From NCBI RefSeq assembly GCF_034675905.1, contig NZ_JAUCCV010000010.1, forward strand, positions 620,001 through 684,000: a stretch of 64,000 nucleotides of DNA. Reading direction: 5' to 3'. Source of the DNA: Castellaniella sp034675905. Its GTDB lineage: Bacteria > Pseudomonadota > Gammaproteobacteria > Burkholderiales > Burkholderiaceae_B. The notes under the pieces are model-generated. The model made no database searches. It had not been told where the DNA came from and saw only the letters and a list, made by a program, of their open reading frames with translations. Below are positions 16,577 through 25,347 of this stretch, in pieces. How positions within the stretch are numbered: the stretch's first letter is position 1; each line of letters begins with the position of its first letter. Made by a program: the position numbers and the translations under genes.

Positions 16577-17403
16577 ACACGCAGCCCGCTACCCGCCCGG
16601 CTTTTCAAGACCGCCACATCCTGGTCACCGGCGCCGCCAGCGGCATCGGCGCTGCCGTCGCCCGGCAGCTGCTGGCCCAGGGCGCCCGCGTATCCGCCGT
16701 CGATCTGGACGAGACAGGCCTGCAGCGCCTGCATGCCCAGGCGCCGCACCGCGCCGCCTCGAGCAGACTGGAGGATGCCAGCGGACACCTATGGACAGCC
16801 CGCCTGGATGTCCGCGATTCCGCCCAGGTAGAGCAGGTCGTCGCAAAGGCACAAGCCGCGCTGGGGCCTTTGGACGGCCTGGCCAGCGTCGCCGGCATCC
16901 TGGAAATGGGCGAAGTCGTCGACCTGGATGACGCGCAATGGCAGCATTGCTTCGACGTCAATGCCACGGGGGTCTTTCACGTGTGCCGCGCCGTCGCCCG
17001 CCGCCTGCGCGAACGCCGCGCCGGGGCCATCGTGACGGTCAGTTCCAACGCCGCCGCCACCCCTCGCGCCGGCATGGCCGCCTATGCCGCCTCCAAGGCG
17101 GCCGTCACCCAATTCAGCCGCTGCCTGGGTCTGGAACTGGCGCCGTATGGCATCCGCGTGAACATCGTCTCGCCGGGTTCGACGGATACGGCGATGCAGC
17201 AGGCCATGTGGGCCCAAGGCAGCTCCCGCGCCGCCGTCATCCAGGGGGACCCATCCCGCTGGCGACTGGGCATCCCCTTGGACAAGATCGCCACCCCCGA
17301 GGAAATCGCCGCTGCGGTGCTGTTCCTGCTGTCGGATCAGGCCAGCCACATCACCCTGCACGATCTGCGCGTCGACGGCGGCGCCACACTCGATCAAGGC
17401 TAA
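16573..17403 (+). CDS. entA: 2,3-dihydro-2,3-dihydroxybenzoate dehydrogenase (EntA)
   Basis: NAD-dependent short-chain dehydrogenase that makes 2,3-dihydroxybenzoate. 276 residues. The nucleotide-binding motif is TGAASGIGAAVA near the N-terminus, the active-site pattern is YAASKAAV, and the substrate/C-terminal loop has NIVSPGSTDTAMQQAMW, which is typical of EntA/DhbA. About 30 residues longer than E. coli EntA, with an insert after the second strand (HRAASSRLEDASGHL). Last gene of the operon, overlapping entB by ATGA. Confidence 0.95.
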   Translation: MNTQPATRPAFQDRHILVTGAASGIGAAVARQLLAQGARVSAVDLDETGLQRLHAQAPHRAASSRLEDASGHLWTARLDVRDSAQVEQVVAKAQAALGPLDGLASVAGILEMGEVVDLDDAQWQHCFDVNATGVFHVCRAVARRLRERRAGAIVTVSSNAAATPRAGMAAYAASKAAVTQFSRCLGLELAPYGIRVNIVSPGSTDTAMQQAMWAQGSSRAAVIQGDPSRWRLGIPLDKIATPEEIAAAVLFLLSDQASHITLHDLRVDGGATLDQG

Positions 17404-17416
17404 GAATACTGATGAT

Positions 17417-17446
17417 CATCACATCAGGGTTTTCCCGGTTGTGATG
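17417..17446 (+). terminator. Possible stem-loop after entA
   Basis: CATCACA (17417-17423) pairs with TGTGATG (17440-17446), enclosing a smaller GGG-TTTT-CCC hairpin. It is 13 bases past the entA stop. No proper T-run follows, so termination is uncertain. Confidence 0.35.
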
Positions 17447-17482
17447 TTCTCGTAAAAACAAAACCACGCTTTTTTTCATTAA

Positions 17483-17547
17483 ATTTGATATGTCCCTATT
17501 TTATTATCCAAATATATAGAGGCCCTATAAATAGGGACGTATCAAAT
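17483..17547. repeat. 19-bp inverted repeat before gltB
   Basis: The left arm 17483-17501 (ATTTGATATGTCCCTATTT) and right arm 17529-17547 are inverted copies with one mismatch (G at 17539), separated by a 27-base AT-rich centre. The rest of the 236-base entA-gltB gap shows no gene. No T-run follows either arm, so it does not look like an ordinary terminator. It could be a protein-binding site, an RNA hairpin in the gltB leader, or a remnant of a small mobile element. Confidence 0.75.
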
Positions 17548-17639
17548 AAAAACCTATTGTCGGCAGGGACTTGTCAGCGTAATTTCCTGATTCCACCTCA
17601 TCCCGGTGGCATCTGCGATCCAGTCTTGCGAGTCCTGCC

Positions 17640-20600
17640 ATGACCCACCCCGTTTCCTGTCTCCCCGGCCTGCCGGCCGCCCAGGGTCTCTACCGCCCCG
17701 AATACGAACACGATGCCTGCGGCGTCGGTTTCGTCGCCCAGATCGAAGGGCATAAAACCCACACCATCATCCAGCAAGCGCTGAAGATCCTGGAAAACCT
17801 GAACCACCGGGGCGCGGTGGGAGCAGACGAACTGATGGGCGACGGGGCCGGCATCCTGATCCAGATCCCGGATCAGCTGTACCGCGAAGAAATGGCCAGC
17901 CAGGGCGTCACCCTGCCGCCGCCGGACGACTACGGCGTCGCCATGGTCTTTCTGCCCAAGGAAACCGCATCCCGCCTAGCCTGTGAACGCGAACTGGAAC
18001 GCGCCGTACGCGACGAAGGCCAGGTCGTGCTGGGCTGGCGCGACGTGCCCATCGATCACGAGATGGCCATGTCGCCCACGGTGCGCGCCTGTGAGCCCGT
18101 CATCCGCCAACTGTTCATCGGCCGCGGCCCCGACATCATGGTGCCCGACGCGCTGGAGCGCAAACTCTACGTCATCCGCAAGACCGCCAGCCACGCCATT
18201 CAGCGCATGCAGCTGGCCCACGGACAAGAATATTTCGTTCCCTCGATCTCGGTGCGCACCGTAGTCTACAAAGGGCTGCTGCTGGCCAGCCAGGTCGGCG
18301 TGTACTACCGCGACCTGGCGGATACGCGGGCGACCTCCGCGCTGGCACTGGTGCACCAGCGCTTTTCCACCAACACTTTCCCCGCCTGGCCCCTGGCGCA
18401 CCCGTACCGCATGATTGCGCACAATGGCGAAATCAATACGGTCAAAGGCAATTTCAACTGGCTGCGGGCGCGCGAAGGCGTGATGACCTCTGCCGTGCTG
18501 GGCGATGATCTCAGCAAGCTCTACCCCATCGTCTACGAAGGCCAGTCGGACACAGCGACTTTCGACAACTGCCTGGAACTGCTGGTCATGTCCGGCTATT
18601 CCCTGGCGCACGCCATGATGATCATGATTCCCGAAGCCTGGGAACAGCATGCCGACATGGACGAATCCCGCCGCGCCTTTTATGAATACCATGCGGCCAT
18701 GATGGAACCCTGGGACGGCCCGGCCGCCGTGGCCTTTACCGATGGCCGCCAGATCGGCGCCACGCTGGACCGCAACGGCCTGCGTCCCGCCCGCTACCTG
18801 ATCACCGACGACAATATGGTGATTCTGGCATCCGAAGCCGGCACGCTGCCCATCCCCGAACACCGCATCATCAAGAAATGGCGCCTGCAGCCGGGCAAGA
18901 TGCTGCTGATCGACCTGCAGCAGGGCCGCATCATCGAAGACGCGGAAATCAAATCACAGCTGGCCAATGCGCACCCCTATCCGCAATGGATCCAGCGCCT
19001 GCGCATGAAGCTCGACGACCTGCCGACGCTGAAGGCCGATGATCTGCCTGCGCCCAGCGCCAGCCTGCTGGACCGTCAGCAGGCTTTCGGCTGGACACAA
19101 GAAGATTTCAAATTCATCCTGGAACCCATGGCCGAGACCGGCCAGGAGGCCATCGGATCCATGGGCAACGACGCGCCCCTGACGGTGCTGTCGGACCGGC
19201 CCAAGCCCTTCTATCACTATTTCCGCCAGATATTCGCGCAGGTCACGAATCCGCCGATCGACCCGATCCGCGAACAGCTGGTCATGTCGCTGGTGTCCTT
19301 CATCGGCCCCAAGCCCAATCTGCTGGACATCAACAACGTCAATCCGCCCCTGCGCCTGGAAATCAGCCAGCCGGTGCTGGATCAGGCCGCGATGGCGCAA
19401 CTGCGTCACATCAGCCGCCAAACCAATGACAAATTCCGCTGCTGCGAACTGGACATCAGCTATCCGGTCGCCTGGGGCCGCGAAGGCATCGAAGCCTGTC
19501 TGGCGTCCCTGTGCGCCACCGCTGCCGACGCCGTGCGCAGCGGCGACAACATCCTGCTGCTGAGCGACCGCAAGGTCGATGCCGACCACGTCGCCATCCC
19601 GGCGCTGCTGGCGACATCCGCCATCCACCAGCATCTGATCCGCGCCGGCCTGCGCACCAAGACCGGCTTGATCGTGGAAACCGGATCGGCGCGCGAAACC
19701 CACCATTTCGCGCTGCTGGCCGGCTACGGCGCCGAAGCCGTGCACCCCTGGCTGGCCCTGGAGACCCTCACCGCACTGGAATCCAAGATCCCCCACGCCA
19801 CGGAAAATTACATCAAGGCCATCGGCAAGGGCTTGAAAAAGGTCATGTCCAAAATGGGCATCTCGACCTATATGTCCTACACCGGGGCGCAGATCTTCGA
19901 GGCCGTCGGCCTGCATAGCAGCTTGGTGAAAAAGTACTTTACCGGCACGCCCAGCAACATCGAAGGCATCGACATCTTCCAGGTGGCGGAAGAAGCCCTG
20001 CGCACGCATCAGGCGGCCTTCAGCAACAACCCCGTCCTGGCCGACCGCCTGAGCGAAGGCGGCGAATACGCCTTTCGCATCCGCGGCGAAGAGCACCTGT
20101 GGACGCCGGACTCCATCGCCAAACTGCAGCACGCGACCCGCGCCAACAACTATTCCACCTTCAAGGAATACGCCCAGCTCATCAACGACCAGTCGCGCCG
20201 CCACATGACGCTGCGCGGCCTGTTCGAGTTCCGCGTGGACCCCGCCCAGGCTATTCCCCTGTCCGAAGTCGAACCTGCCAAGGAAATCGTCAAGCGATTT
20301 GCCTCCGGCGCCATGTCGCTGGGTTCGATTTCCACCGAAGCCCACACCACGCTGGCCGTGGCCATGAACCGCATCGGCGGCAAATCCAATACCGGTGAAG
20401 GCGGCGAAGACGCCCTGCGCTACCGCGACGAAATGCGCGCCGGCAAGCCCACCGTGCGCAAGGGTGACACGATCGCCTCGGTCCTGGGCAAGGACCGCAT
20501 CGTGGCCGACATCCCGCTGGCGGCCGGCGACTCGCTGCGCTCGCGCATCAAGCAGGTGGCATCCGGGCGCTTCGGCGTCACGGCTGAATACCTGTGCAGC

Positions 20601-22337
20601 GCCGACCAGATCCAGATCAAGATGGCCCAAGGCGCCAAACCGGGCGAAGGCGGCCAACTGCCGGGCCACAAAGTCACCGACTATATCGCCCAGCTGCGTT
20701 ATTCCGTGCCGGGCGTGGGCCTGATCTCGCCCCCGCCGCATCACGACATCTATTCCATCGAAGACCTGGCCCAGCTGATCCACGACCTGAAGAACGTCAA
20801 CGACCGCGCCTCCATTTCCGTGAAGCTGGTGGCCGAAGTCGGCGTGGGCACCGTCGCCACCGGCGTCGCCAAAGCCAAGGCGGACCACGTCGTGATCGCC
20901 GGCCACGATGGCGGCACCGGCGCATCCCCCGTTTCGTCCATCAAGCACGCCGGCATCCCCTGGGAACTGGGGCTGGCCGAAACCCAGCAGACGCTGGTGC
21001 TCAACCGCCTGCGCAGCCGCATCCGCGTGCAGGCGGACGGCCAGATGAAGACCGGCCGCGACGTGGCGATCGCCGCCATGCTGGGCGCCGACGAAGTCGG
21101 CTTTGCCACCGCGCCGCTGATCGTCGAAGGCTGCGTCATGATGCGCAAATGCCACCTGAACACCTGCCCGACAGGCGTGGCGACCCAGGACCCGACGCTG
21201 CGCAAGAAATTCAACGGCAAGCCGGAATACGTGGTGAATTATTTCTTCTTCGTCGCCGAAGAAGTCCGTGAAATCATGGCGCAACTGGGCATCCGTACCT
21301 TTGACGAGCTGATCGGACGGGTGGACCTGCTGGACATGCGCAAGGGCATCAGCCACTGGAAGGCTCACGGCCTGGATTTCAGCCGCATCTTCCATCAAGT
21401 GCCGACCAACGATCCCGTGCGCCACACCGACAGCCAGGATCACGGCCTGGACCACGCCCTGGACCACCAGCTGATCGACCGCAGCAAGGCCGCCCTGGAG
21501 CGTGGGGAAAAGGTCTCTTTCATCACGCCGGTACGCAACCGCAACCGCACCATCGGCGCCATGCTGTCGGGTGAAGTCGCCCGGCGCTACGGCCACGAAG
21601 GCCTGCCCGACGACACCATCCACATCCAATGCAACGGGGCGGCGGGCCAGAGCTTTGGCGCATTCCTCGCCCACGGCATCACGCTGGATCTGGTGGGCGA
21701 AGCCAACGACTACGTCGGCAAGGGCCTGTCCGGCGGACATCTGATCGTGCGTTCCCCCAATGATTTCCGGGGTTTCGGGCCGGATCACATCATCGCCGGC
21801 AACACCGTGCTGTATGGCGCGACCGGCGGCGAGGCCTATTTCAACGGCGTGGCCGGTGAACGTTTCGCCGTGCGCAATTCCGGCGCCGTCACGGTTGTCG
21901 AAGGCACCGGCGACCATGGCTGCGAATACATGACCGGCGGCACCGTCGTCGTCCTGGGCGAAACCGGGCGCAACTTCGCAGCCGGCATGTCCGGCGGCGT
22001 CGCCTACGTCTGGGATCCGGAACACATCTTTACCCGGCGCTGCAACCCGGACATGGTGCAGCTCGACCCCATGAGCACGCACCAGGCCCAGCAACAGGCG
22101 GGCGAGGTCCAGTTCTGGCATCACCAGAGCCGCGACAGCGACCGCGAGACCGACGAAACCATCGTGCGCCGTCTGGTGGAAAACCATTTCCGCCACACCG
22201 GCAGTTTCCGCGCCCGGGAAATCCTGGACGACTGGAATCAGGCCCGCCGCGCCTTTGTCAAAGTCACCCCGACCGAATACCGCCGCGCACTGGGCGAACT
22301 GTGGCAAGCCGCCCAGGCCCGCAGCCTGGCTGCCTGA
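17640..22337 (+). CDS. gltB: Glutamate synthase (NADPH) large subunit
   Basis: Transfers the glutamine amide to 2-oxoglutarate, giving two glutamates, in the GS-GOGAT nitrogen assimilation route. 1565 residues, a full-length large subunit. The amidotransferase nucleophile is Cys27 in HDACGVGF, with a propeptide before it. The FMN/synthase domain has VVIAGHDGGTGASPVSSIKH and the 3Fe-4S cysteines are in CVMMRKCHLNTCPTGVAT. The C-terminal GXGXG beta-helix domain follows (MTGGTVVVLGETGRNFAAGM). The small subunit gene follows after 14 bases. Confidence 0.97.
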   Translation: MTHPVSCLPGLPAAQGLYRPEYEHDACGVGFVAQIEGHKTHTIIQQALKILENLNHRGAVGADELMGDGAGILIQIPDQLYREEMASQGVTLPPPDDYGVAMVFLPKETASRLACERELERAVRDEGQVVLGWRDVPIDHEMAMSPTVRACEPVIRQLFIGRGPDIMVPDALERKLYVIRKTASHAIQRMQLAHGQEYFVPSISVRTVVYKGLLLASQVGVYYRDLADTRATSALALVHQRFSTNTFPAWPLAHPYRMIAHNGEINTVKGNFNWLRAREGVMTSAVLGDDLSKLYPIVYEGQSDTATFDNCLELLVMSGYSLAHAMMIMIPEAWEQHADMDESRRAFYEYHAAMMEPWDGPAAVAFTDGRQIGATLDRNGLRPARYLITDDNMVILASEAGTLPIPEHRIIKKWRLQPGKMLLIDLQQGRIIEDAEIKSQLANAHPYPQWIQRLRMKLDDLPTLKADDLPAPSASLLDRQQAFGWTQEDFKFILEPMAETGQEAIGSMGNDAPLTVLSDRPKPFYHYFRQIFAQVTNPPIDPIREQLVMSLVSFIGPKPNLLDINNVNPPLRLEISQPVLDQAAMAQLRHISRQTNDKFRCCELDISYPVAWGREGIEACLASLCATAADAVRSGDNILLLSDRKVDADHVAIPALLATSAIHQHLIRAGLRTKTGLIVETGSARETHHFALLAGYGAEAVHPWLALETLTALESKIPHATENYIKAIGKGLKKVMSKMGISTYMSYTGAQIFEAVGLHSSLVKKYFTGTPSNIEGIDIFQVAEEALRTHQAAFSNNPVLADRLSEGGEYAFRIRGEEHLWTPDSIAKLQHATRANNYSTFKEYAQLINDQSRRHMTLRGLFEFRVDPAQAIPLSEVEPAKEIVKRFASGAMSLGSISTEAHTTLAVAMNRIGGKSNTGEGGEDALRYRDEMRAGKPTVRKGDTIASVLGKDRIVADIPLAAGDSLRSRIKQVASGRFGVTAEYLCSADQIQIKMAQGAKPGEGGQLPGHKVTDYIAQLRYSVPGVGLISPPPHHDIYSIEDLAQLIHDLKNVNDRASISVKLVAEVGVGTVATGVAKAKADHVVIAGHDGGTGASPVSSIKHAGIPWELGLAETQQTLVLNRLRSRIRVQADGQMKTGRDVAIAAMLGADEVGFATAPLIVEGCVMMRKCHLNTCPTGVATQDPTLRKKFNGKPEYVVNYFFFVAEEVREIMAQLGIRTFDELIGRVDLLDMRKGISHWKAHGLDFSRIFHQVPTNDPVRHTDSQDHGLDHALDHQLIDRSKAALERGEKVSFITPVRNRNRTIGAMLSGEVARRYGHEGLPDDTIHIQCNGAAGQSFGAFLAHGITLDLVGEANDYVGKGLSGGHLIVRSPNDFRGFGPDHIIAGNTVLYGATGGEAYFNGVAGERFAVRNSGAVTVVEGTGDHGCEYMTGGTVVVLGETGRNFAAGMSGGVAYVWDPEHIFTRRCNPDMVQLDPMSTHQAQQQAGEVQFWHHQSRDSDRETDETIVRRLVENHFRHTGSFRAREILDDWNQARRAFVKVTPTEYRRALGELWQAAQARSLAA

Positions 22338-22351
22338 AGGAATACCGCATC

Positions 22352-23815
22352 ATGGGAAAAATCACTGGTTTCATGGAGTTCGACCGGATCAAGCCGGTCT
22401 ACGAGGCCCCCGAAAGCCGCCTGCGCCACTGGAAGGAATTCGTCCCGCCGCTGACGAACGAGGAAGCCCGCATCCAGGGCGCCCGCTGCATGGACTGCGG
22501 CGTGCCATTCTGCACCCACGCCTGTCCGGTCAACAACATCATCCCCGACTGGAACGACCTGGTCTACCGGCAGGACTGGAAGCGCGCCCTGGATACTTTG
22601 CTGTCGACCAACAACTTCCCGGAATTCACGGGCCGCATCTGCCCCGCCCCCTGCGAGGCCGCCTGCACCCTGAACCTGAACGACACGGCGGTGGGCATCA
22701 AATCCATCGAACACACCATCATCGAGCGCGGCTGGCAGGAAGGCTGGGTCGTCCCTCAACCCCCGGCGCGCAAGACCGGCAAGAAAGTCGCCGTCGTCGG
22801 TTCCGGCCCCGCCGGCCTGGCCTGCGCCCAGCAACTGGCCCGCGCCGGCCACAGCGTGTCGGTCTATGAAAAGAGCAACCGCATCGGCGGACTGCTGCGC
22901 TACGGCATCCCCGATTTCAAGCTGGAAAAAACCCATATCGACCGGCGCCTGGCGCAAATGGAATCCGAAGGCGTGGAGTTCTTCCCCTCCACCTACATCG
23001 GTCGGGCGGAAGACGCCGATGACGGCCTGACCGTCATCACCCCCGACGAACTGCTGGCTCACCACGATGCCGTGGTGCTGGCGGGCGGCAGCGAACAGCC
23101 CCGCGACCTGCCCGTGCCCGGGCGCGAGCTGCGCGGCGTGCATTTCGCCATGGACTTTCTGCGCCAGCAAAACAAGATCAATCACGGCGACCGCATCGCC
23201 AAACCCATCAATGCCAAAGGCAAGCATGTGGTGGTGATCGGCGGCGGCGACACCGGATCCGACTGCGTGGGCACCAGCAACCGCCAGGGCGCGGCGTCGG
23301 TCACGCAATTTGAACTGATGTTCCGCCCGCCGGAAGAAGAAAACAAGATGCTTTCCTGGCCCTACTGGCCGATCAAGCTGCGCACTTCGTCCTCGCACGA
23401 GGAAGGCTGCCAGCGCGACTGGGCCGTGGGCACCCAGGCCTTCGAAGGCAAGGGCGGCAAGGTCGACAAACTGGTCGCCACGCGTCTGGAATGGCTGAAG
23501 GACAAGGCCACCGGCCAGATGAAGATGCGCGAGGTCAAGGATTCCCGTTTCGACATCCAGGCCGATCTGGTGCTGCTGGCCATGGGTTTCGTCTCGCCGG
23601 TGCGTTCGGTGCTGGACGCCTTCGGCGTCGATGTCAGCAGCCGCGGCAATGTGCAGGCCAATACCGACGACTACTGCAGCTCACGCGCCAAGGTATTCGC
23701 CGCCGGCGACATGCGGCGCGGCCAGTCTCTGGTGGTCTGGGCCATCCGCGAAGGCCGCCAGTGCGCGCGATCCGTGGATGAATACCTGATGGGGGCGTCG
23801 CAGCTGCCGCGCTGA
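22352..23815 (+). CDS. gltD: Glutamate synthase (NADPH) small subunit
   Basis: Supplies electrons from NADPH to GltB. 487 residues from ATG at 22352, which has GAAGGAATA upstream. N-terminal iron-sulfur cysteines are in CMDCGVPFCTHACPVNN and CPAPCEAAC. The FAD-binding motif is VAVVGSGPAGLACAQQLA and the NADPH-binding motif is VVVIGGGDTGSDCVG. Both pyridine-nucleotide domains and the C-terminal GDMRRGQSLVVWAIREGR are intact. It forms a two-gene unit with gltB and converges on the next gene. Confidence 0.97.
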   Translation: MGKITGFMEFDRIKPVYEAPESRLRHWKEFVPPLTNEEARIQGARCMDCGVPFCTHACPVNNIIPDWNDLVYRQDWKRALDTLLSTNNFPEFTGRICPAPCEAACTLNLNDTAVGIKSIEHTIIERGWQEGWVVPQPPARKTGKKVAVVGSGPAGLACAQQLARAGHSVSVYEKSNRIGGLLRYGIPDFKLEKTHIDRRLAQMESEGVEFFPSTYIGRAEDADDGLTVITPDELLAHHDAVVLAGGSEQPRDLPVPGRELRGVHFAMDFLRQQNKINHGDRIAKPINAKGKHVVVIGGGDTGSDCVGTSNRQGAASVTQFELMFRPPEEENKMLSWPYWPIKLRTSSSHEEGCQRDWAVGTQAFEGKGGKVDKLVATRLEWLKDKATGQMKMREVKDSRFDIQADLVLLAMGFVSPVRSVLDAFGVDVSSRGNVQANTDDYCSSRAKVFAAGDMRRGQSLVVWAIREGRQCARSVDEYLMGASQLPR

Positions 23816-23842
23816 ATGCACGCAGCAGCGGGACGGGAAGGA

Positions 23843-24337
23843 TCAATGCGGAATGCTGATGTCCTTCCAGCCGGGATGATCAAAGTACTCGCCATAGCGG
23901 TTCAGCGACTGCGCCAGCTGCACCACCCCCGATGCGCGTGATTGCCCGGTTTGTTTGCCGCCCACCGCTTCGGCGCCGCCGATCATGTCCGCCAGGATGA
24001 CGTGCAAGGCGGCATCGGCTTCGGGGGCGAGCTTGCAGTGCTCGACGATATAGGCGAATTCCTGCTTGGCCTGCACGCCCAGCGCATCATATTGCGCGTC
24101 GCCCAGCGTGCCCGCATGCGCAGCAGGCAGCGCCGTATCTACGGCCTGCGTCAGTTTCCCCATGGCCAGACGCAAAGCTGCGTCGGTTTCCCATTTCTGG
24201 CCGTGATTCAGCGTCAGAGGGGTGGCGGACGCCGCATCATGCTGGTGGGCATCGGCGGCAAAGGCCGGCCCGCTTGCAATGGTCAGGGGGGCCGCCAATG
24301 CCAGCGTCAGGGCAAGATGGGAGAAATGCGTTTTCAT
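23843..24337 (-). CDS. Small periplasmic helical protein of unknown function (DnrO-like)
   Basis: 164 residues with a clear signal peptide (LALTLALAAPLTIASGPAFA) and a mature helical protein beginning ADAHQHD. Conserved-looking stretches are LTLNHGQKWETDAALRLAMG and EFAYIVEHCKLAPEADAAL, resembling periplasmic proteins named DnrO in other betaproteobacteria; no function is established to my knowledge. Start chosen at 24337 because AGGAA lies 7 bases upstream; an in-frame ATG at 24361 would spoil the signal peptide. It lies downstream of an ECF-type promoter matching the one before the neighbouring sigma gene, so it is a likely regulon member. Confidence 0.75.
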   Translation of the reverse strand: MKTHFSHLALTLALAAPLTIASGPAFAADAHQHDAASATPLTLNHGQKWETDAALRLAMGKLTQAVDTALPAAHAGTLGDAQYDALGVQAKQEFAYIVEHCKLAPEADAALHVILADMIGGAEAVGGKQTGQSRASGVVQLAQSLNRYGEYFDHPGWKDISIPH

Positions 24338-24387
24338 GCGTCGATTCCTGTCTAAATTCATGGAAATGTCGATATGACACCTCTATC

Positions 24388-24412
24388 AACGCGCCAGCCT
24401 GAAAAAAGTTCC
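24388..24412 (-). promoter_or_regulatory. ECF-type promoter before the periplasmic gene
   Basis: On the minus strand GGAAC (24412-24408) is followed by exactly 16 bases and CGTT (24391-24388). The same GGAAC-N16-CGTT arrangement, with shared flanks (GGGAACTTTT and GCG before TTG), precedes the ECF sigma gene at 25909-25933. It would start transcription about 45 bases before the gene at 24337. Confidence 0.65.
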
Positions 24413-24428
24413 CCCCGCAGACAGAGCG

Positions 24429-24890
24429 CTAGCGATGCAGATGTTCCGCCTGAGATGCCTGCTCGCCATATTCCTGCAACAGCAGCGCTTTGAGCGCGGA
24501 CTGCTGACCGGCATTCAGCACATCACGCTCGGCCAGCAGCTGCGCGATCACGCGCTTTTGCTGACCATCCTGCAAAGCTGCAATACGCGTTTGCAAGCCG
24601 GACAGCTTCTGCCGGTCCGGCTGATCCGCAAAAATCTCATCCAGCAAGGTCTGACGCAGCACGCGGATATCCGCCCAATTGGCTGCCAGGTCCTGCAGGA
24701 AAGGAGGCTCCAGCGCATCCCAGGCCGCCCGCTGACTTGCATCCAGCCCCAGACGGTCCGCCAGGGCGGTTGACGGCGCGTGCTGCTCTCCGCCGGCCAC
24801 CGACCCATACCGGTAAGCAGCCATGCCGACAAAGCCCACATTCAGGGCCAGAGACAGAATGCACAAGGTTTTCATCATCCGGGATGTCAT
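24429..24890 (-). CDS. CnrX/Spy-like membrane-anchored periplasmic sensor
   Basis: 153 residues. An N-terminal uncleaved membrane anchor (TLCILSLALNVGFVGMAAYR) is followed by a helical periplasmic domain rich in Q, L and A (LGLDASQRAAWDALEPPFLQ, QKRVIAQLLAERDVLNAGQ), the pattern of the heavy-metal-resist/Spy superfamily that includes CnrX and CzcE-linked sensors. Its start overlaps the anti-sigma stop by ATGA. By analogy with CnrY-CnrX-CnrH it would sense a metal or envelope stress and control the anti-sigma. The inducer is not visible from sequence. Confidence 0.75.
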   Translation of the reverse strand: MTSRMMKTLCILSLALNVGFVGMAAYRYGSVAGGEQHAPSTALADRLGLDASQRAAWDALEPPFLQDLAANWADIRVLRQTLLDEIFADQPDRQKLSGLQTRIAALQDGQQKRVIAQLLAERDVLNAGQQSALKALLLQEYGEQASQAEHLHR

Positions 24891-25336
24891 GACGGCTCCT
24901 TCGGTGTTCCACACAGTTCAGCGGCCGCACACAAGCCGCCCGGCGGCACCGGGCTGAAAAGCCCCAAACGCATCTCCACCGCCACCGGGCGCGATGGCGC
25001 AACTGGCGTCCAGGACAGGTCGGCCAGGCCCACCCCCGCCATCAGCGATGCCGCTGCCGTCACACCCAGAGGCATCCAGGTTCTCCAGCGCTGCCAGGCG
25101 CGGGACGGCCAGACGCGCCGCCGAGCGGATGGCGCTGCCGCATATGGACGGGAAAAATCCTGCCCCAGCGCCGGGGAAGGCAAAGCCTGCAGTTCTGCGG
25201 ATAAAGCGCGCAAGACATTCAGCTCTGCCGCGCAGATCGGACAGCGTTGGACATGCGCCGTCATCAGCTCCCGGCGCGCGCCGATCCATTCCGGATCCAG
25301 GCAGGCTGACAGCAAGGCGGTTCTGGGGCAAGGCAT
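24887..25336 (-). CDS. Zinc-finger (ZAS) anti-sigma factor, membrane-bound
   Basis: 149 residues. The N-terminal anti-sigma motif H-x3-C-x2-C is His28, Cys32, Cys35 (HVQRCPIC), as in ZAS/ChrR-RsrA type proteins. A probable membrane segment follows (WMPLGVTAAASLMAGVGLA), then a short periplasmic tail containing two cysteines (LCAAAELC). It sits 11 bases after the sigma gene and overlaps the sensor gene by ATGA. Role as antagonist of the adjacent sigma is inferred from family and position. Confidence 0.82.
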   Translation of the reverse strand: MPCPRTALLSACLDPEWIGARRELMTAHVQRCPICAAELNVLRALSAELQALPSPALGQDFSRPYAAAPSARRRVWPSRAWQRWRTWMPLGVTAAASLMAGVGLADLSWTPVAPSRPVAVEMRLGLFSPVPPGGLCAAAELCGTPKEPS

Positions 25337-25347
25337 GGATTTCTCCT

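Noticed and set aside
18954..22307. Very long open frame (1117 codons) on the minus strand opposite gltB
   Set aside because: It is antisense to an unambiguous glutamate synthase, has low-complexity composition and no recognisable domain; such frames arise from strong GC-rich codon bias.
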